Positions 9,976 to 20,061 of a DNA stretch of 64,000 nt are shown in pieces. This stretch comes from Acanthochlamys bracteata (Eukaryota; Streptophyta; Magnoliopsida; Pandanales; Velloziaceae). The translations under genes were made by a program, and so were the position numbers. The stretch covers positions 7,839,155-7,903,154 of the forward strand of contig CM034137.1 in assembly GCA_019914995.1 (NCBI GenBank). The letters are read 5' to 3'. How positions within the stretch are numbered: the stretch's first letter is position 1; each line of letters starts with the position of its first letter. Below the pieces are notes generated by a model. It made no database searches. It was not told where the DNA came from and worked only from the letters and a program-made list of their open reading frames with translations.

Positions 9976-12900
9976 ATGGGAAACAAGATTGGAAGGAGGA
10001 GACAGGTGGTTGACGAACGGTACACTCGACCTCAGGGGCTGTACCAGCACAAGGATGTGGATCATAAGAAGCTGCGAAAGCTTATCCTCGACTCCAAGCT
10101 AGCTCCTTGCTACCCTGGTGATGATGAAGCCACATTCGACCTTGAGGAGTGCCCAATCTGCTTCTTGGTATGATACTCGTCTCTCCTACTGTTTAGATTA
10201 TTGATTACTGTTTAAATTATTTTCTTCTTGTTCATTGGAATTGTTGGTCCTTGTAGTTTAATGGAGGTTGTGGAGAATCAATTATGTCAGGATTGCATAT
10301 CTACCTTCTGCATATAAACTGTTTGTCTAGACCATATATACTGTTAGGGTATATACATAACTTAAACTGTAAAAAACTCATTGCAACCATACTTTCTTTG
10401 GTCTTTTATGTCTCTCGATGTAAGGAACTTGTGTTCTCTGTGACTTAGTATGCATTAATATAATTTTAGTCTCTCTCTCTCTCTCCCTCTCTCTCTCCTT
10501 CTTTTTAAAAATCCATTGTGTGTTTGCTTTTGATCTGATATTGAAGGATTAAAACTTCCCTGGTGTCACATCTCACTTTGAGATTGTTCAGAATTCTAAA
10601 AGGTTGCCTGCTATACTGATCTGAGGTACAATGAAGGGAGATGTGAATGTTCCAGACAAATGTCTCATTTGCTCTGGAAAGTAGGGCGTGAGTGGTACAG
10701 ATAATATTGCACCATATAGTAACTAGAATAAGCATTGATTCAGTTTGTTGTTCATGATGCGTTGTATATTTTCAGCTATGCTTCTTACACCATCTAGTTT
10801 TTCAGTTTGTCATGGAAGACAAAAGTGCAATCAACAGCTTTTGAATCTTGTTTGTTAGTTTTAAAAATATTGTAGGCCAACTCAGAAGTTGCAAATCCTT
10901 TTTTTCCTTTCGAATAAGGATATTGTAAAATATGATAAACAGATTTATGCTTTCTCTTTACATATTTGGGAGTCTTTGGAGTCTGTCAAGTTGGGAATAA
11001 TTTTTGACTGCTCTGTGGATTTACCTTGACTACATTGCACTTGCTGCTTATATTTGATAGGCCTTGTTTATTTTGTTATCCTACAGTATTATCCAAGCCT
11101 CAACCGTTCGAGATGTTGCATGAAAGGCATATGTACAGGTGAATTTATTATCTTCCCTCAACGTAAGTATTTGACCTTTGGTCTATGGTTTTTTATTCTA
11201 CTGATGTGATTGTCATGCTGCTATACAGAGTGCTTTCTTCAGATGAAGCCCCCTCATTCTACAAGACCTACACAGTATCCTTGTTAAAATTTGGAGTCTA
11301 AGGAATTTTGGGAATGGTCCTTACTAGGTTAGTGTACCTTATGTAGGATAATGAGGCCAGCTTGTTACTTAACTATTTCTAAGATGCCCTTTCTGCAAGA
11401 CTTCAAACTACGCTGTGGAGTATCGTGGTGTGAGGTCGAAGGAAGAGAAGGGATTCGAACAACTTGTAAGCTTTTTGATGGAATTTGCATGCTCCTTTTT
11501 TATTTTTTTGTTTGTTTTTTCCCGAACCTACCATTGTCAACTTCTTTCTTTCCTATAGTTAATTCTCTCCATGTTAAAGTACTCGAAATTTACAGGAAGA
11601 GCAGAGGGTCATAGAAGCACAGATACGGATAAGGCAGCAGGAGCTCAAGGAAGAAGAGCAAAAGATGCAGAAGAGACATATTGTCAGTACAGCTAGTGGA
11701 GCTATAACTCCAGCTGAGGTTGAGTATCAAGATGTAGCAACCAGCTCTGTGTCAGGTGCTCTTATGTTAAATATTTGTATCTTAATAATGGCCACCAAGC
11801 AACAGTATCTGGATTCTATTATTATTTATCCTATACTTTAGTACAATACCTTAAAAAATGTTTTTTGTACAGTTCCCTCATTCAGATGCCAAGCACCAGT
11901 AAATGAGATTGATGCTTCTCTGAGCTCTTGCAGTTTGCTACCAAGTAGTAGAGCTTTGCTTGCCAGGCAGAACAGGTATCTCTGATGTATCTACCTCTGG
12001 TCTTTGTTTAGCGACCTGCTTTAAACGAGTATTGTTACAATGATTGACTGAAATTAGCAACTGCAAGATATTTTGGCCCCTTTGGAAGAGCATCTTTCCC
12101 TTTGGCCATATACTTTTTCTCTTCTGTTTATATACATTTTTTCAAAAATGAAATGTTTGCATAGTATTGCTGAATTTCTCATTCTTTGCTCCCTTAAAAG
12201 ATCGTTGCCTGATTTGAGTGTAATCTTGGTAGTTGATCACGCCTTTCTGTGTTAAGTAGCATTTTTTTCAAAAAGGAATTAATTTTGAAATATAACGTTA
12301 TAGCACTGAACAAGATGATCCTAGTAATATGAGACAGATTTTAGTTTGATGCAACCTTCTTAACAAACAAACTTTCAATCTCCTAGTTGTAGTATCACAC
12401 TTATTTAGCCTCATCATGTTTTGTTGCACCCTTGCAGCCGTTAATGCCAGTCTCCTACCAAAAGGCTTGAAGTTGCTTTATTTTCAGTAATTTACAAAAC
12501 TTTATTTTATAATTGGAGATAGTTAGACAACTGTGTTTCATTTAATTTTAGCATCTAGGATAATTGCATCATTTGTGAAGGTTACTGTGTTTCACTTAAT
12601 TTTAGCATCTAGGATAATTGCATCAGATAATCGCTATGCATCTTATTTCTTCTTTCTTGAGCATTTTTATAGTTTGTCCTTGTTTTTTGTGGAATTACTT
12701 TCCCAGTTTTGTTTTTGTTTGCGTTTGATATGAGACAGCTCTGGTGATGCCAACATAGTTCTGTTGATTAGCTTTTTTTTTCTGGTTTTTGTTCTTAATG
12801 TATCTATTGCTTAGAGGAACACATGGACATTGGTTGATTTGGAGTCTCTTACTGTGAAATCAGGGAAGATAATTTTGATTTGGACCTCGAGGACATCATG

Positions 12901-14062
12901 GTCATGGAAGCAATCTGGCTCTCAATTCAGGTACACGTGTGTTTTCTTATAGTGAGATTTGTCATGAGGGTTTTATTTTAGCTAATATTGTCCAATTGGT
13001 TAATAACGTACAGTGGAATATTCTTAGAACAATTTGCTTCTTAAGTTCACTTTTCAGTACTGCTTAAAAATATCTGTCCCTGTAGAGAAATTGGTTTCAA
13101 GGACTACCTAAAATGTAAAGCTATAGCTTGTGGTTGTTACCGTTCTCGGGCTTTGGATTGGAAGTTGCTATAAAACAAACTGGATAACTTTGCAAGTAGT
13201 CATCTTAACTTGATTGGGTACTATGTTGCAGAAGCTTTTCTTTCAGTCCTCTGAGAAAAAAGAAATGTATGGCAGAGAGATGTGTAGACAGTTTCTTGCA
13301 GATATATTATCTTTCTAGCGTTCCATCTATTCTTAGCCTCTATTTTTCTAAGCATCAGTCTCCTTTTTGTCCTTTTTGACAAATTGATAATGTATACGCT
13401 GTTATTGTTGAACTCGGGGTCAGTCCCTGGTTGCTATGTCTTCTTCTTCCTGTTATTTGTAAGTCTATCTTATTTTCGTTTGTCAATGACAGGAGCATGG
13501 TACTCACAGAACTCCAATTTGTAGTAGTAGTAGAGGATCATCTTCGGAGGAATCCTCCTGTTCGCATGGGATGGCCCCATCAGAAGCATCTCCTTCTGAG
13601 GGGCTTGCCTGTGCAGTCGTGGCCTTGGCAGAATGCCAAAACACAAACATCTCGGACTCTATCAGTGTATCCGGTAGCAGCATGCAACCCTTTGACTCGT
13701 TGCAGACTAATTACACTGCTGGAGGAAACCGAATCATGAACTATCAGAATTTCTCACAAGGAGATTGGATCGAGATGTCACCCGACATGGTGAATGCAGT
13801 GGTTCCTAGAGAGGAGGGGGCGTGGACCATGATGGATCAGAGATCAGACATGGCAGAAGTAGGGACCAGTTATGCAAGCTCTGATGTAGCGGTGGACTCG
13901 ATGTCTGCTGCATCTCCACCACTTCAGGAAGTCCCTCATGTCCCTCCTGGCCATATTCAGGTTGTACCTGAAAGCTTTGAGGAGCAGATGATGTTGGCAA
14001 TGGCAGTTTCTCTTGCGGAGGCTCGTGCCAGGTCAAGCTCTCAAAGCCTTACATGGATGTAA
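9976..14062 (+). CDS. DA2: DA2-like RING-type E3 ubiquitin ligase
   Basis: Eight coding exons: 9976-10167, 11087-11138, 11229-11274, 11384-11465, 11596-11755, 11873-11975, 12864-12930 and 13493-14062. The phases close to one 423-aa frame (Arabidopsis DA2 is about 400). It begins [20 protein letters not shown], a strongly conserved start. The RING begins CPIC at residues 59-62 and continues through [12 protein letters not shown] to CPFC. A charged helix ([15 protein letters not shown]) follows, then [16 protein letters not shown] and a C-terminal [16 protein letters not shown] motif, as in DA2. In Arabidopsis, DA2 ubiquitinates and activates DA1 to restrict cell proliferation in seeds and organs. 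DA2 versus its paralogue DA2L is not resolved. Confidence 0.93.
10471..10498 (+). repeat. (CT)n microsatellite in DA2-like intron 1
   Basis: An uninterrupted CT run with one CCCT break, inside the first intron of the DA2-like gene. Likely length-polymorphic. Confidence 0.8.
12530..12625 (+). repeat. Two-copy direct repeat, 54-base period, in DA2-like intron 6
   Basis: A 42-base unit at 12530-12571 recurs at 12584-12625 with one T/C difference (TTTCATTTAATT versus TTTCACTTAATT). Both copies carry TTTTAGCATCTAGGATAATT. This is a recent tandem duplication inside an intron, with no coding role visible. Confidence 0.85.
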
Positions 14063-14561
14063 TGTAACGTTTTGGCTTCCCATTCGAGTCTGAAATTCAC
14101 CACTTAAGTCGAGGGATTCCTTCTGGTTCCATTGTTTCATTTCTTTTTCGTTGTTTGATCTATTTTATAGGTTGTACAAAAATGAAAATGCAAGGGGTAA
14201 ACAAAGTTGAAAGTCCATGGTGATGCACATTGGTTCTGAATGTAGTAAGAATTCTTGCAGCTTATAGTGAGTGATAAATAGAAGGGAGAAATGTTAGATA
14301 GATATTACTTGTGCTCCATGATTCTGTTATATAATGGTGCATTTCTGGCAATGCAAAACTTCTCTTATACTTATAGTGTTTGGTATTTCCTGTTTATCAT
14401 ATAGGCAAGAGTTTTGTGAACAAAAACTATCGAAATCAACTTCTGCTTACAAACTCCAAATGATAAATCCAAAGACATTAAAATTTTTTTTTTTTGTGGG
14501 GTGATTCGATCGTGTTGCTCCAAAATACAACAATGGAATAGGTAGTCCTGGGGAATCAAAT
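14063..14561. other. 3' region of the DA2-like gene up to the CAT pseudogene
   Basis: AT-rich 3' untranslated and spacer sequence with a T-homopolymer near 14,485. No gene seen. Confidence 0.5.
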
Positions 14562-15540
14562 GGCAATAGCGCCTTTTGGCATAAAAGGCATGTTTCAGGC
14601 AGCAGCTGTTGTCTACTGGGCGAACACTGGGTTCGATATTGTCGCGACCATGGCGGAAGAAAGTAAGAATCAGGCGATAGACATACCACTTGGCCTCGTA
14701 GGCTCCATGTCAGTTGTCACAGTCGTCTACTGTGCAATGGGGCTGGCGCTATGAGCAGCCGTACACAATGATCGAACCCGACAGCGTTCTCCGTGGCATC
14801 CGCAAAGATCGGCATGCGCTGGGCGAAATACATCGTGACATTCCGAGCACTCAAGCAGATGAACACTGGATTGCGCGACACTAGGACAAGCATGTACACT
14901 ACACAGATTGCCCAACATAAATCATCCCGCCATACCTCGTATTGGTTCACCCAACGGCAGGTAATCCAGTATACGCCATGAAACCAGTTACAGGCGTCAC
15001 GTGCATCATCGGTTTGTTCTCTGAGTCTTGACGTGTTAGCAAGCATCAGCATGCTGTTCATTTTCAGGCTCATGGCGCTTGCGTTCCTTGTCGGATGATA
15101 CTATGCAGGCCAAGTCGCGACACGAAGTCTGACTTGCTGAAGCTTGTCAAATAGTTAACGGTTGTCATTGGATCATCCATAGGGATGGCATTACTGGGCC
15201 ACCACTTTGCCCCAAAAATGGATCGGTCACTGTTACAGTGCCTCCTTGGTTTGTAGGAACACATGGGCTGCAAAATGTTTGCGAAGCAGAAGAACTCGCC
15301 AGAGGTTTGAGGCATGCCGCTAGTACCCTGGTTGGCATCACTGTCCATGGCAATCAATGTATTTCTTATGGGATCGCACGGCGGGGCAGCTTTTCATGGG
15401 GTCCAGAATTTGCACTGAGGTAATGCTGTTAGATTGGCTGCTGTTCGGAGTTCACGCGACATTCCAGCCGCAACAGAATGATTTTGGAGCTGGAAACATG
15501 GATGGTAACAGAAAGCAAGCAGAGGTTAGACAGCAGTAAC
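14562..15540 (+). pseudogene. Decayed cationic amino acid transporter (CAT) copy, C-terminal half
   Basis: A fragment related to the two intact CAT genes at 20.1 and 23.9 kb. The first 65 codons align well: AVVYWANTGFDIVATMAEES matches AIVYFAYGGFDNIATMAEET of the intact copies. After that the match jumps between frames: SAKIGMRWAKYIVTFRALK, then a LVHP..GNPVYA stretch, then GMPLVPWLASLSMAINVFLM, then LLFGVHATFQ. I count several frameshifts and stops. The N-terminal half, including the first membrane helices, is absent. The end is followed by CAGCAACAGCAACAG repeats. This is older than the other two copies, judging by its divergence, and is clearly non-functional. Confidence 0.88.
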
Positions 15541-16286
15541 AGCAACAGCAACAGCAACAACACTAGTTCATTCAGAAACTTCAGTTTAGTTTGTAGTTGC
15601 TAATTTTCTGTAACATTGTTCTTTTCAAGTCCAGGGTTAGCATTCTTGCAAGTGTATTTAAATCATGAGTGTTTTTGTTATGGTTAAACATTTCTTTTCA
15701 GATAACTAACAGTAAAAAGTTGAGTTTTCAACTACCTGTCAATCACAAATTCCTGAATGTTTTCTTGCTATGGATGTCGAAGTTGCGGAGGATGCAGTTG
15801 GTTGCAAACTTTTGCATTTAAGGTGCAGCAGAAATAACAATTGCAGGATATATATGAAGCAGCAAAACCTAGTAATACTGAAATGATAACTTTCATAAAA
15901 CACAACTGTTGCTACCCCTGCACTGAGCTTCTGATTATCTTCTAAAGAGATAAGTTCCTGCTACACTTGAAGTTTATCTGCAAATTTAGCCCCAGAAGAA
16001 TATGATTTTATAAGAAAGATTCCATTTAATACTACAAAAAGAGAAAAGAAATATAAATAGTCAAAATGAAACATTAACATAACATAAATACCATTAGGCT
16101 TGCAGTCAACCACTTTACGACCTTTACGCTTGTCGACAAGTGTTAGTTGTATTTGCTGCAATTACAATGAGTACAAAGGCAAGGAACCTGTTCTCCGTGC
16201 TTGGTGCTGATTCAGATATAATGAACTAGAACCTCAGGATTTCAACTATAGTACGCATCAGAAGGGTCCTTTCTCCAGCATGTTTC
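15541..16286. other. Spacer between CAT pseudogene and PPR gene, with the PPR 3' flank
   Basis: Starts with a short CAACAG repeat. From about 16,085 onward it matches 21,885-22,110 downstream of the first intact CAT gene (see the duplicated block). Nothing else recognisable. Confidence 0.5.
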
Positions 16287-16320
16287 CTACCTATGAAGAT
16301 ATGCGGCAAGCGTGCTGTGT
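16085..16320 (-). repeat. Duplicated block, copy 1: end of the PPR gene and its 3' flank
   Basis: Closely matches 21,885-22,110; for example GAACTAGAACCTCAGGA and TACGCATCAGAAGGGTCCT occur in both. It holds a 64-base exon-like stretch at 16092-16155 on the minus strand, between TTGCAG and GTATTTA, reading VDKRKGRKVVDCKPN. Both copies keep the splice-like borders, so it may be a spliced 3' untranslated exon of the PPR gene. That reading is inference. Confidence 0.75.
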
Positions 16321-18392
16321 AAGATTTCATCAGGTTGAAGACCATCAGCTAACATCCTATTGTACAGTGATCTTGCCTCATGCAGTCTTCCAACTTCACA
16401 ACATCCACGAATTAATATATCATACACCACAAGATCTGGTAAAAGCCCACTGGTTGTGGCAGTCTGGAAAGTCGATAAAGCATCATCAAGCCGATCTGCA
16501 TTGCAGAGGCCATGAATGAGAATACTGTAACTAATAATATTTGGGGAGACACGATTGTTCAGCATTTTTTCATGTAAGGCAACAGCATTTTTCGTATCAC
16601 AAGCTTTAAATTGGCCATCTACAAAGCAGCTATATGTTACAACAGTAGGCCTCATACCATTTTCAAGCATCTTAACAAGAAAGGCCATCGCTTCGTCAAT
16701 TCTTCCTTCCTTACAGTAAGCATCAATGAATAATGTAAATGTGACAACATTTGGTTTAGTATGTTCTTGATTCATCATCTCTTGAAAAAGCCGAAGAGCT
16801 TCATTGAACAATTTGCAAGAGCAGTACCCACTGATCATTGTGTTGTAAGTCACTGTATCAGGCTCAACTTTGTGTTCCCTTAACCTATCAAAGAGTTCAG
16901 ATGCTTCTTTCATGTTCCCCAGCTTTACAAAAGCATTTATGACAACGTTATAGACAAAAGTATCAGGCGAGACACCATTCTGAACCATCATCCTGTAAAG
17001 TGCCAGTGCAGCCATTAGGTTGTTATGCTTACTCAATTCATCCATCAAACTGCAGTAGCATACCACGTCTGGGTTTATGCCTCTTTTCAGAAATTGAAAG
17101 AAAAGCATAAGTGCCTCCTTCAACCTCCCTGTACTTGCCAACACCTTGATAAATGATGTAAATGTAACCAAATCCGGAACCAAGCCATCAAGCAAAAGTT
17201 GCTTGTAAGTCTTTACAGCATCCGTCAAGCTTCTTAAACAGCAGCAACCATCAAGTATGGCATTGTAGATAATAATATTTGGTTCTACTTTCGACTTTAG
17301 GAGCAATCTTTGAGCATCACTCACATATCCCATCTTAGAAAGACCCTTCACTAATACACCAATAACTACCATATCAGGAACCAAACCAGTCTCAATCATG
17401 TGCCCATGAAAATCCAATGCTTCTTGCAAATTTCCATTCTTGCAAAGAGCATCGATAAGGCTGCTATAAGTAAACACATTTGGCTCAAGTCCTTGCTTTA
17501 CCATCCTACAAAAAACTCCACAAGTCTCAGTGGTTTTGCCAACCTGACTCAACCCATTCATCAATATGCTATAAGTAACAACATTAGGCACCATACCTTC
17601 CTCCATCATTCTTCTATACAACTCAAAGGATTTATTTACATCTCCTGATCTCACATACCCGTCCAAAAGTGAACTAAGAATCACTATGTCCGGCTTCAAG
17701 CCATGCACTAACGCATCACAAAGAATAGCATGGCCTTCCTGAATTCTTCTTTCCTTGCAGAACCCATCAATCAGGATAGTATAAACAATTAAATCGCGTG
17801 ATATACCCTTCTCTACCATAACCTTGTAAATTCTCATTGCAGCATTCATTCGACCTTCTGTACAAAATCCTTGAATCACCGTACTGTAAGTCACCACACT
17901 TGGCACAGGACCTACTTCCAACATTAAATTAAACAATTCAAAAGCAATGCCGGGCTTATCCCCCTTGCACAAACTGTTCAGAAACTTATTGCAATCTTGA
18001 ATCCTCAAAAGAATACCCTTTGCAACAACTGCATTGTGAAAATCCAAAACCTTACTGGTGCTTCCCGTTTCCATCAACATATGCATAACTCTGCTGTACC
18101 CATTAAGCAATCCACTATAAATATACAACATTTTATCTATTAAATCATGTTTAGCAGAAGAATTCAAAGTACCCATCTGTCTTCTTAATGCAATGTGAAA
18201 TCCAACAGAGATCATAAGCTTCCAATTCCAATTGAGGCATTCTGACGAACAGTTTACGTGCACTAGCTTTGTAGTGTGAAAGGAACTTCCTTTCACGAAA
18301 GCTTTGTTGGAGTGAATCGATTGAAGTTGCCGCTTGTAAGAATCGAAGAAAAGCAAGAGCCGATGCTTGTAAGGGGTGGAATTGAAGAGCAT
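16287..18392 (-). CDS. P-class pentatricopeptide repeat (PPR) protein
   Basis: Intronless, 701 aa. From about residue 105 to the end there are roughly 17 tandem 35-residue motifs of the P type, such as NVVTYSILMNGLSQVGKTTE and DTVTYNTMISGYCSCKLFNE. PPR proteins bind organellar RNA, each repeat reading one base, and act in editing, splicing or stability. There is no E, DYW or SMR domain. The region before the repeats has little PPR character. A second open frame at 18,151-18,432 overlaps it and starts farther upstream, so the N-terminus, and with it the organelle-targeting signal, may be misread or damaged by a frameshift. The 3' end lies inside a duplicated block. Confidence 0.9.
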   Translation of the reverse strand: MLFNSTPYKHRLLLFFDSYKRQLQSIHSNKAFVKGSSFHTTKLVHVNCSSECLNWNWKLMISVGFHIALRRQMGTLNSSAKHDLIDKMLYIYSGLLNGYSRVMHMLMETGSTSKVLDFHNAVVAKGILLRIQDCNKFLNSLCKGDKPGIAFELFNLMLEVGPVPSVVTYSTVIQGFCTEGRMNAAMRIYKVMVEKGISRDLIVYTILIDGFCKERRIQEGHAILCDALVHGLKPDIVILSSLLDGYVRSGDVNKSFELYRRMMEEGMVPNVVTYSILMNGLSQVGKTTETCGVFCRMVKQGLEPNVFTYSSLIDALCKNGNLQEALDFHGHMIETGLVPDMVVIGVLVKGLSKMGYVSDAQRLLLKSKVEPNIIIYNAILDGCCCLRSLTDAVKTYKQLLLDGLVPDLVTFTSFIKVLASTGRLKEALMLFFQFLKRGINPDVVCYCSLMDELSKHNNLMAALALYRMMVQNGVSPDTFVYNVVINAFVKLGNMKEASELFDRLREHKVEPDTVTYNTMISGYCSCKLFNEALRLFQEMMNQEHTKPNVVTFTLFIDAYCKEGRIDEAMAFLVKMLENGMRPTVVTYSCFVDGQFKACDTKNAVALHEKMLNNRVSPNIISYSILIHGLCNADRLDDALSTFQTATTSGLLPDLVVYDILIRGCCEVGRLHEARSLYNRMLADGLQPDEILHSTLAAYLHR

Positions 18393-19600
18393 CAGAAAAA
18401 GAGTTGGATTCTTTTCTGGAATTCTGATTCAAACAAAGAATTTGAATGTTTGAAATTTAAACAAGGATCAGACATGGATCACACTACGCACATATGGGCA
18501 TACAATAAAACAGACCCAATTTGTCGAGCCTAATCAGGAAAATCTATGTAAACCAATTATAGGCTAAGGATAGTTTAGAAAAACGTCCGAGTGTGCTTAT
18601 TGAAAAAAATTTAGTAAGAAATATTTTATATATTTTTTTGAAAAATAACTTAATTTTATATTTAAAATTTTTTTAATATTATAAAAATTTTATTAAAAAA
18701 TATAAAAATAAAAGTTGGAATCAAAATTCCAAAGTTAGCTTTGTAGAATTTACAACTTAGAAATTGAGAAAATGGCTTGTTGTAGACACATTTTCACAAG
18801 TGATGAAGTGCTGGTATATATTATTTCATAGTGTTCTTCCTTGTATTAACTTTTTATTTGGTCTTGCTTTCTTTTCAGAAGGCATTCTTTGGTGAAACCT
18901 TGAGCAAATTCAGCCGGTATATAGAGTCTGTACATTACTTCTGTGACAAGGGTATATTGATTTTGTTGGAACCTAATCTTGTCCTCAAAGGTTCTATATC
19001 TCGAAAGTTTCATGTAAATTTTGTTAGATTAGAAATAAATAAATTAGTTTTATATTGAATAAAATAAAAATAAAAATTAATATATAAAAGAATTTTATAA
19101 TTTATTAATTTAAATATTTTGGTTGAATTTAAACTTTCTTATATATAGATTGAATCCTTAAAATATTTTATTTTGGTTAACTTTTTTAGTGTTATATTTT
19201 TTCAACAGATTTTGCCGGCATTTTTTTTTTGGGTGCGTTTGGAATTACTTATAAAATAGAATTTTTTTAAAATAAAATATATTTTTATTTTTTTTAAAAA
19301 TAAGTTTTATTTTTTTTACTTTTAAAAAAATAATAAAAATATATAATAAAAAAATTTTATTATATAAAATTTTTCTACACTATCTAAATTTTTAAATAAA
19401 TTTTTTAAATATTAATAAAAAATATATTAAAAAATATGAAATAAAAAAATGTTGAAAAATAGTTTTTAAAACCTGACGTCAAAGGCGCTCTTTATTGTTT
19501 TGTAAAACGACGTACTGGTGCTGCTGGAGTACACAAAGCCTGATTAACCAAAATGGTTTCATCCGGATTCTGCCTGTGGTCTTTTGATGTTGCTGAACGA
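18393..19600. other. AT-rich spacer between PPR and first intact CAT gene
   Basis: No protein-like ORF. AT-rich blocks occupy about 18,600-18,730 and 19,020-19,490; the second includes a MITE-like element. A segment at 19,518-19,560 (GGAGTACACAAAGCCTGA) recurs at 22,485 before the second CAT copy. Confidence 0.55.
19230..19495. repeat. AT-rich MITE-like element upstream of CAT copy A
   Basis: Left end GGGTGCGTTTGGAATTACTT; the right end in reverse begins GAGCGCCTTTGACGTC. The interior is nearly pure A/T and similar along most of its length to 23,137-23,390. No ORF. Confidence 0.55.
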
Positions 19601-20061
19601 CTAATATTTCTTTTGGCTATAGCTGCAATTTGTGAATACGAATATAGATAGAAAATTGATGATTGATATTAGTTGAGTTGTTACATTCAGATTCAAAAAT
19701 GAACAGTTTATTTGTCTCGCGCGATACCTTTTGTCATAAAAAACGACAACCAGAATCTTAGAATTATTCCGCAAGTGACTAATTTTCCTTTGGCATTCTT
19801 TGTGTTTGAACTGTACACTTTGAATCTTACGCACACAAGGAACCTATGGTACATGTAAACGATGTTGATATCTTTCTGTGCTTGATTAGATAGTTTCTGA
19901 AAATAATTATGAACATCATTGAGAATGGGCTACTCATGAGTGGCAGTTTTCCATGGCATATAGTTAGTGTACAGGTCTTCCTTATTCAATAGTAGTGCAT
20001 AATGTGTGGACTACTTTAAAGCAGCTTGCAGGTTACCATTTGGTCTCATTGCCCAAAGCAA
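19601..20061 (+). promoter_or_regulatory. Promoter and leader of CAT copy A, duplicated before copy B
   Basis: Aligns with 23,530-23,949 almost base for base over the first 230 bases (shared GCAAGTGACTAATTTTCC and GAACTGTACACTTTGAATC). The last 200 bases differ more. The tandem duplication therefore carried its own promoter, and both genes probably began with similar expression. Confidence 0.65.

Noticed and set aside
17400-17648. Plus-strand ORF antisense to the PPR gene
   Set aside because: Antisense shadow of the PPR repeats with no independent motif.
20026-20061. Upstream extension of CAT copy A (and the equivalent at 23,914 for copy B)
   Set aside because: The extension opens with TTG, not ATG; the first ATG in frame at 20062 and 23950 matches the expected N-terminus.
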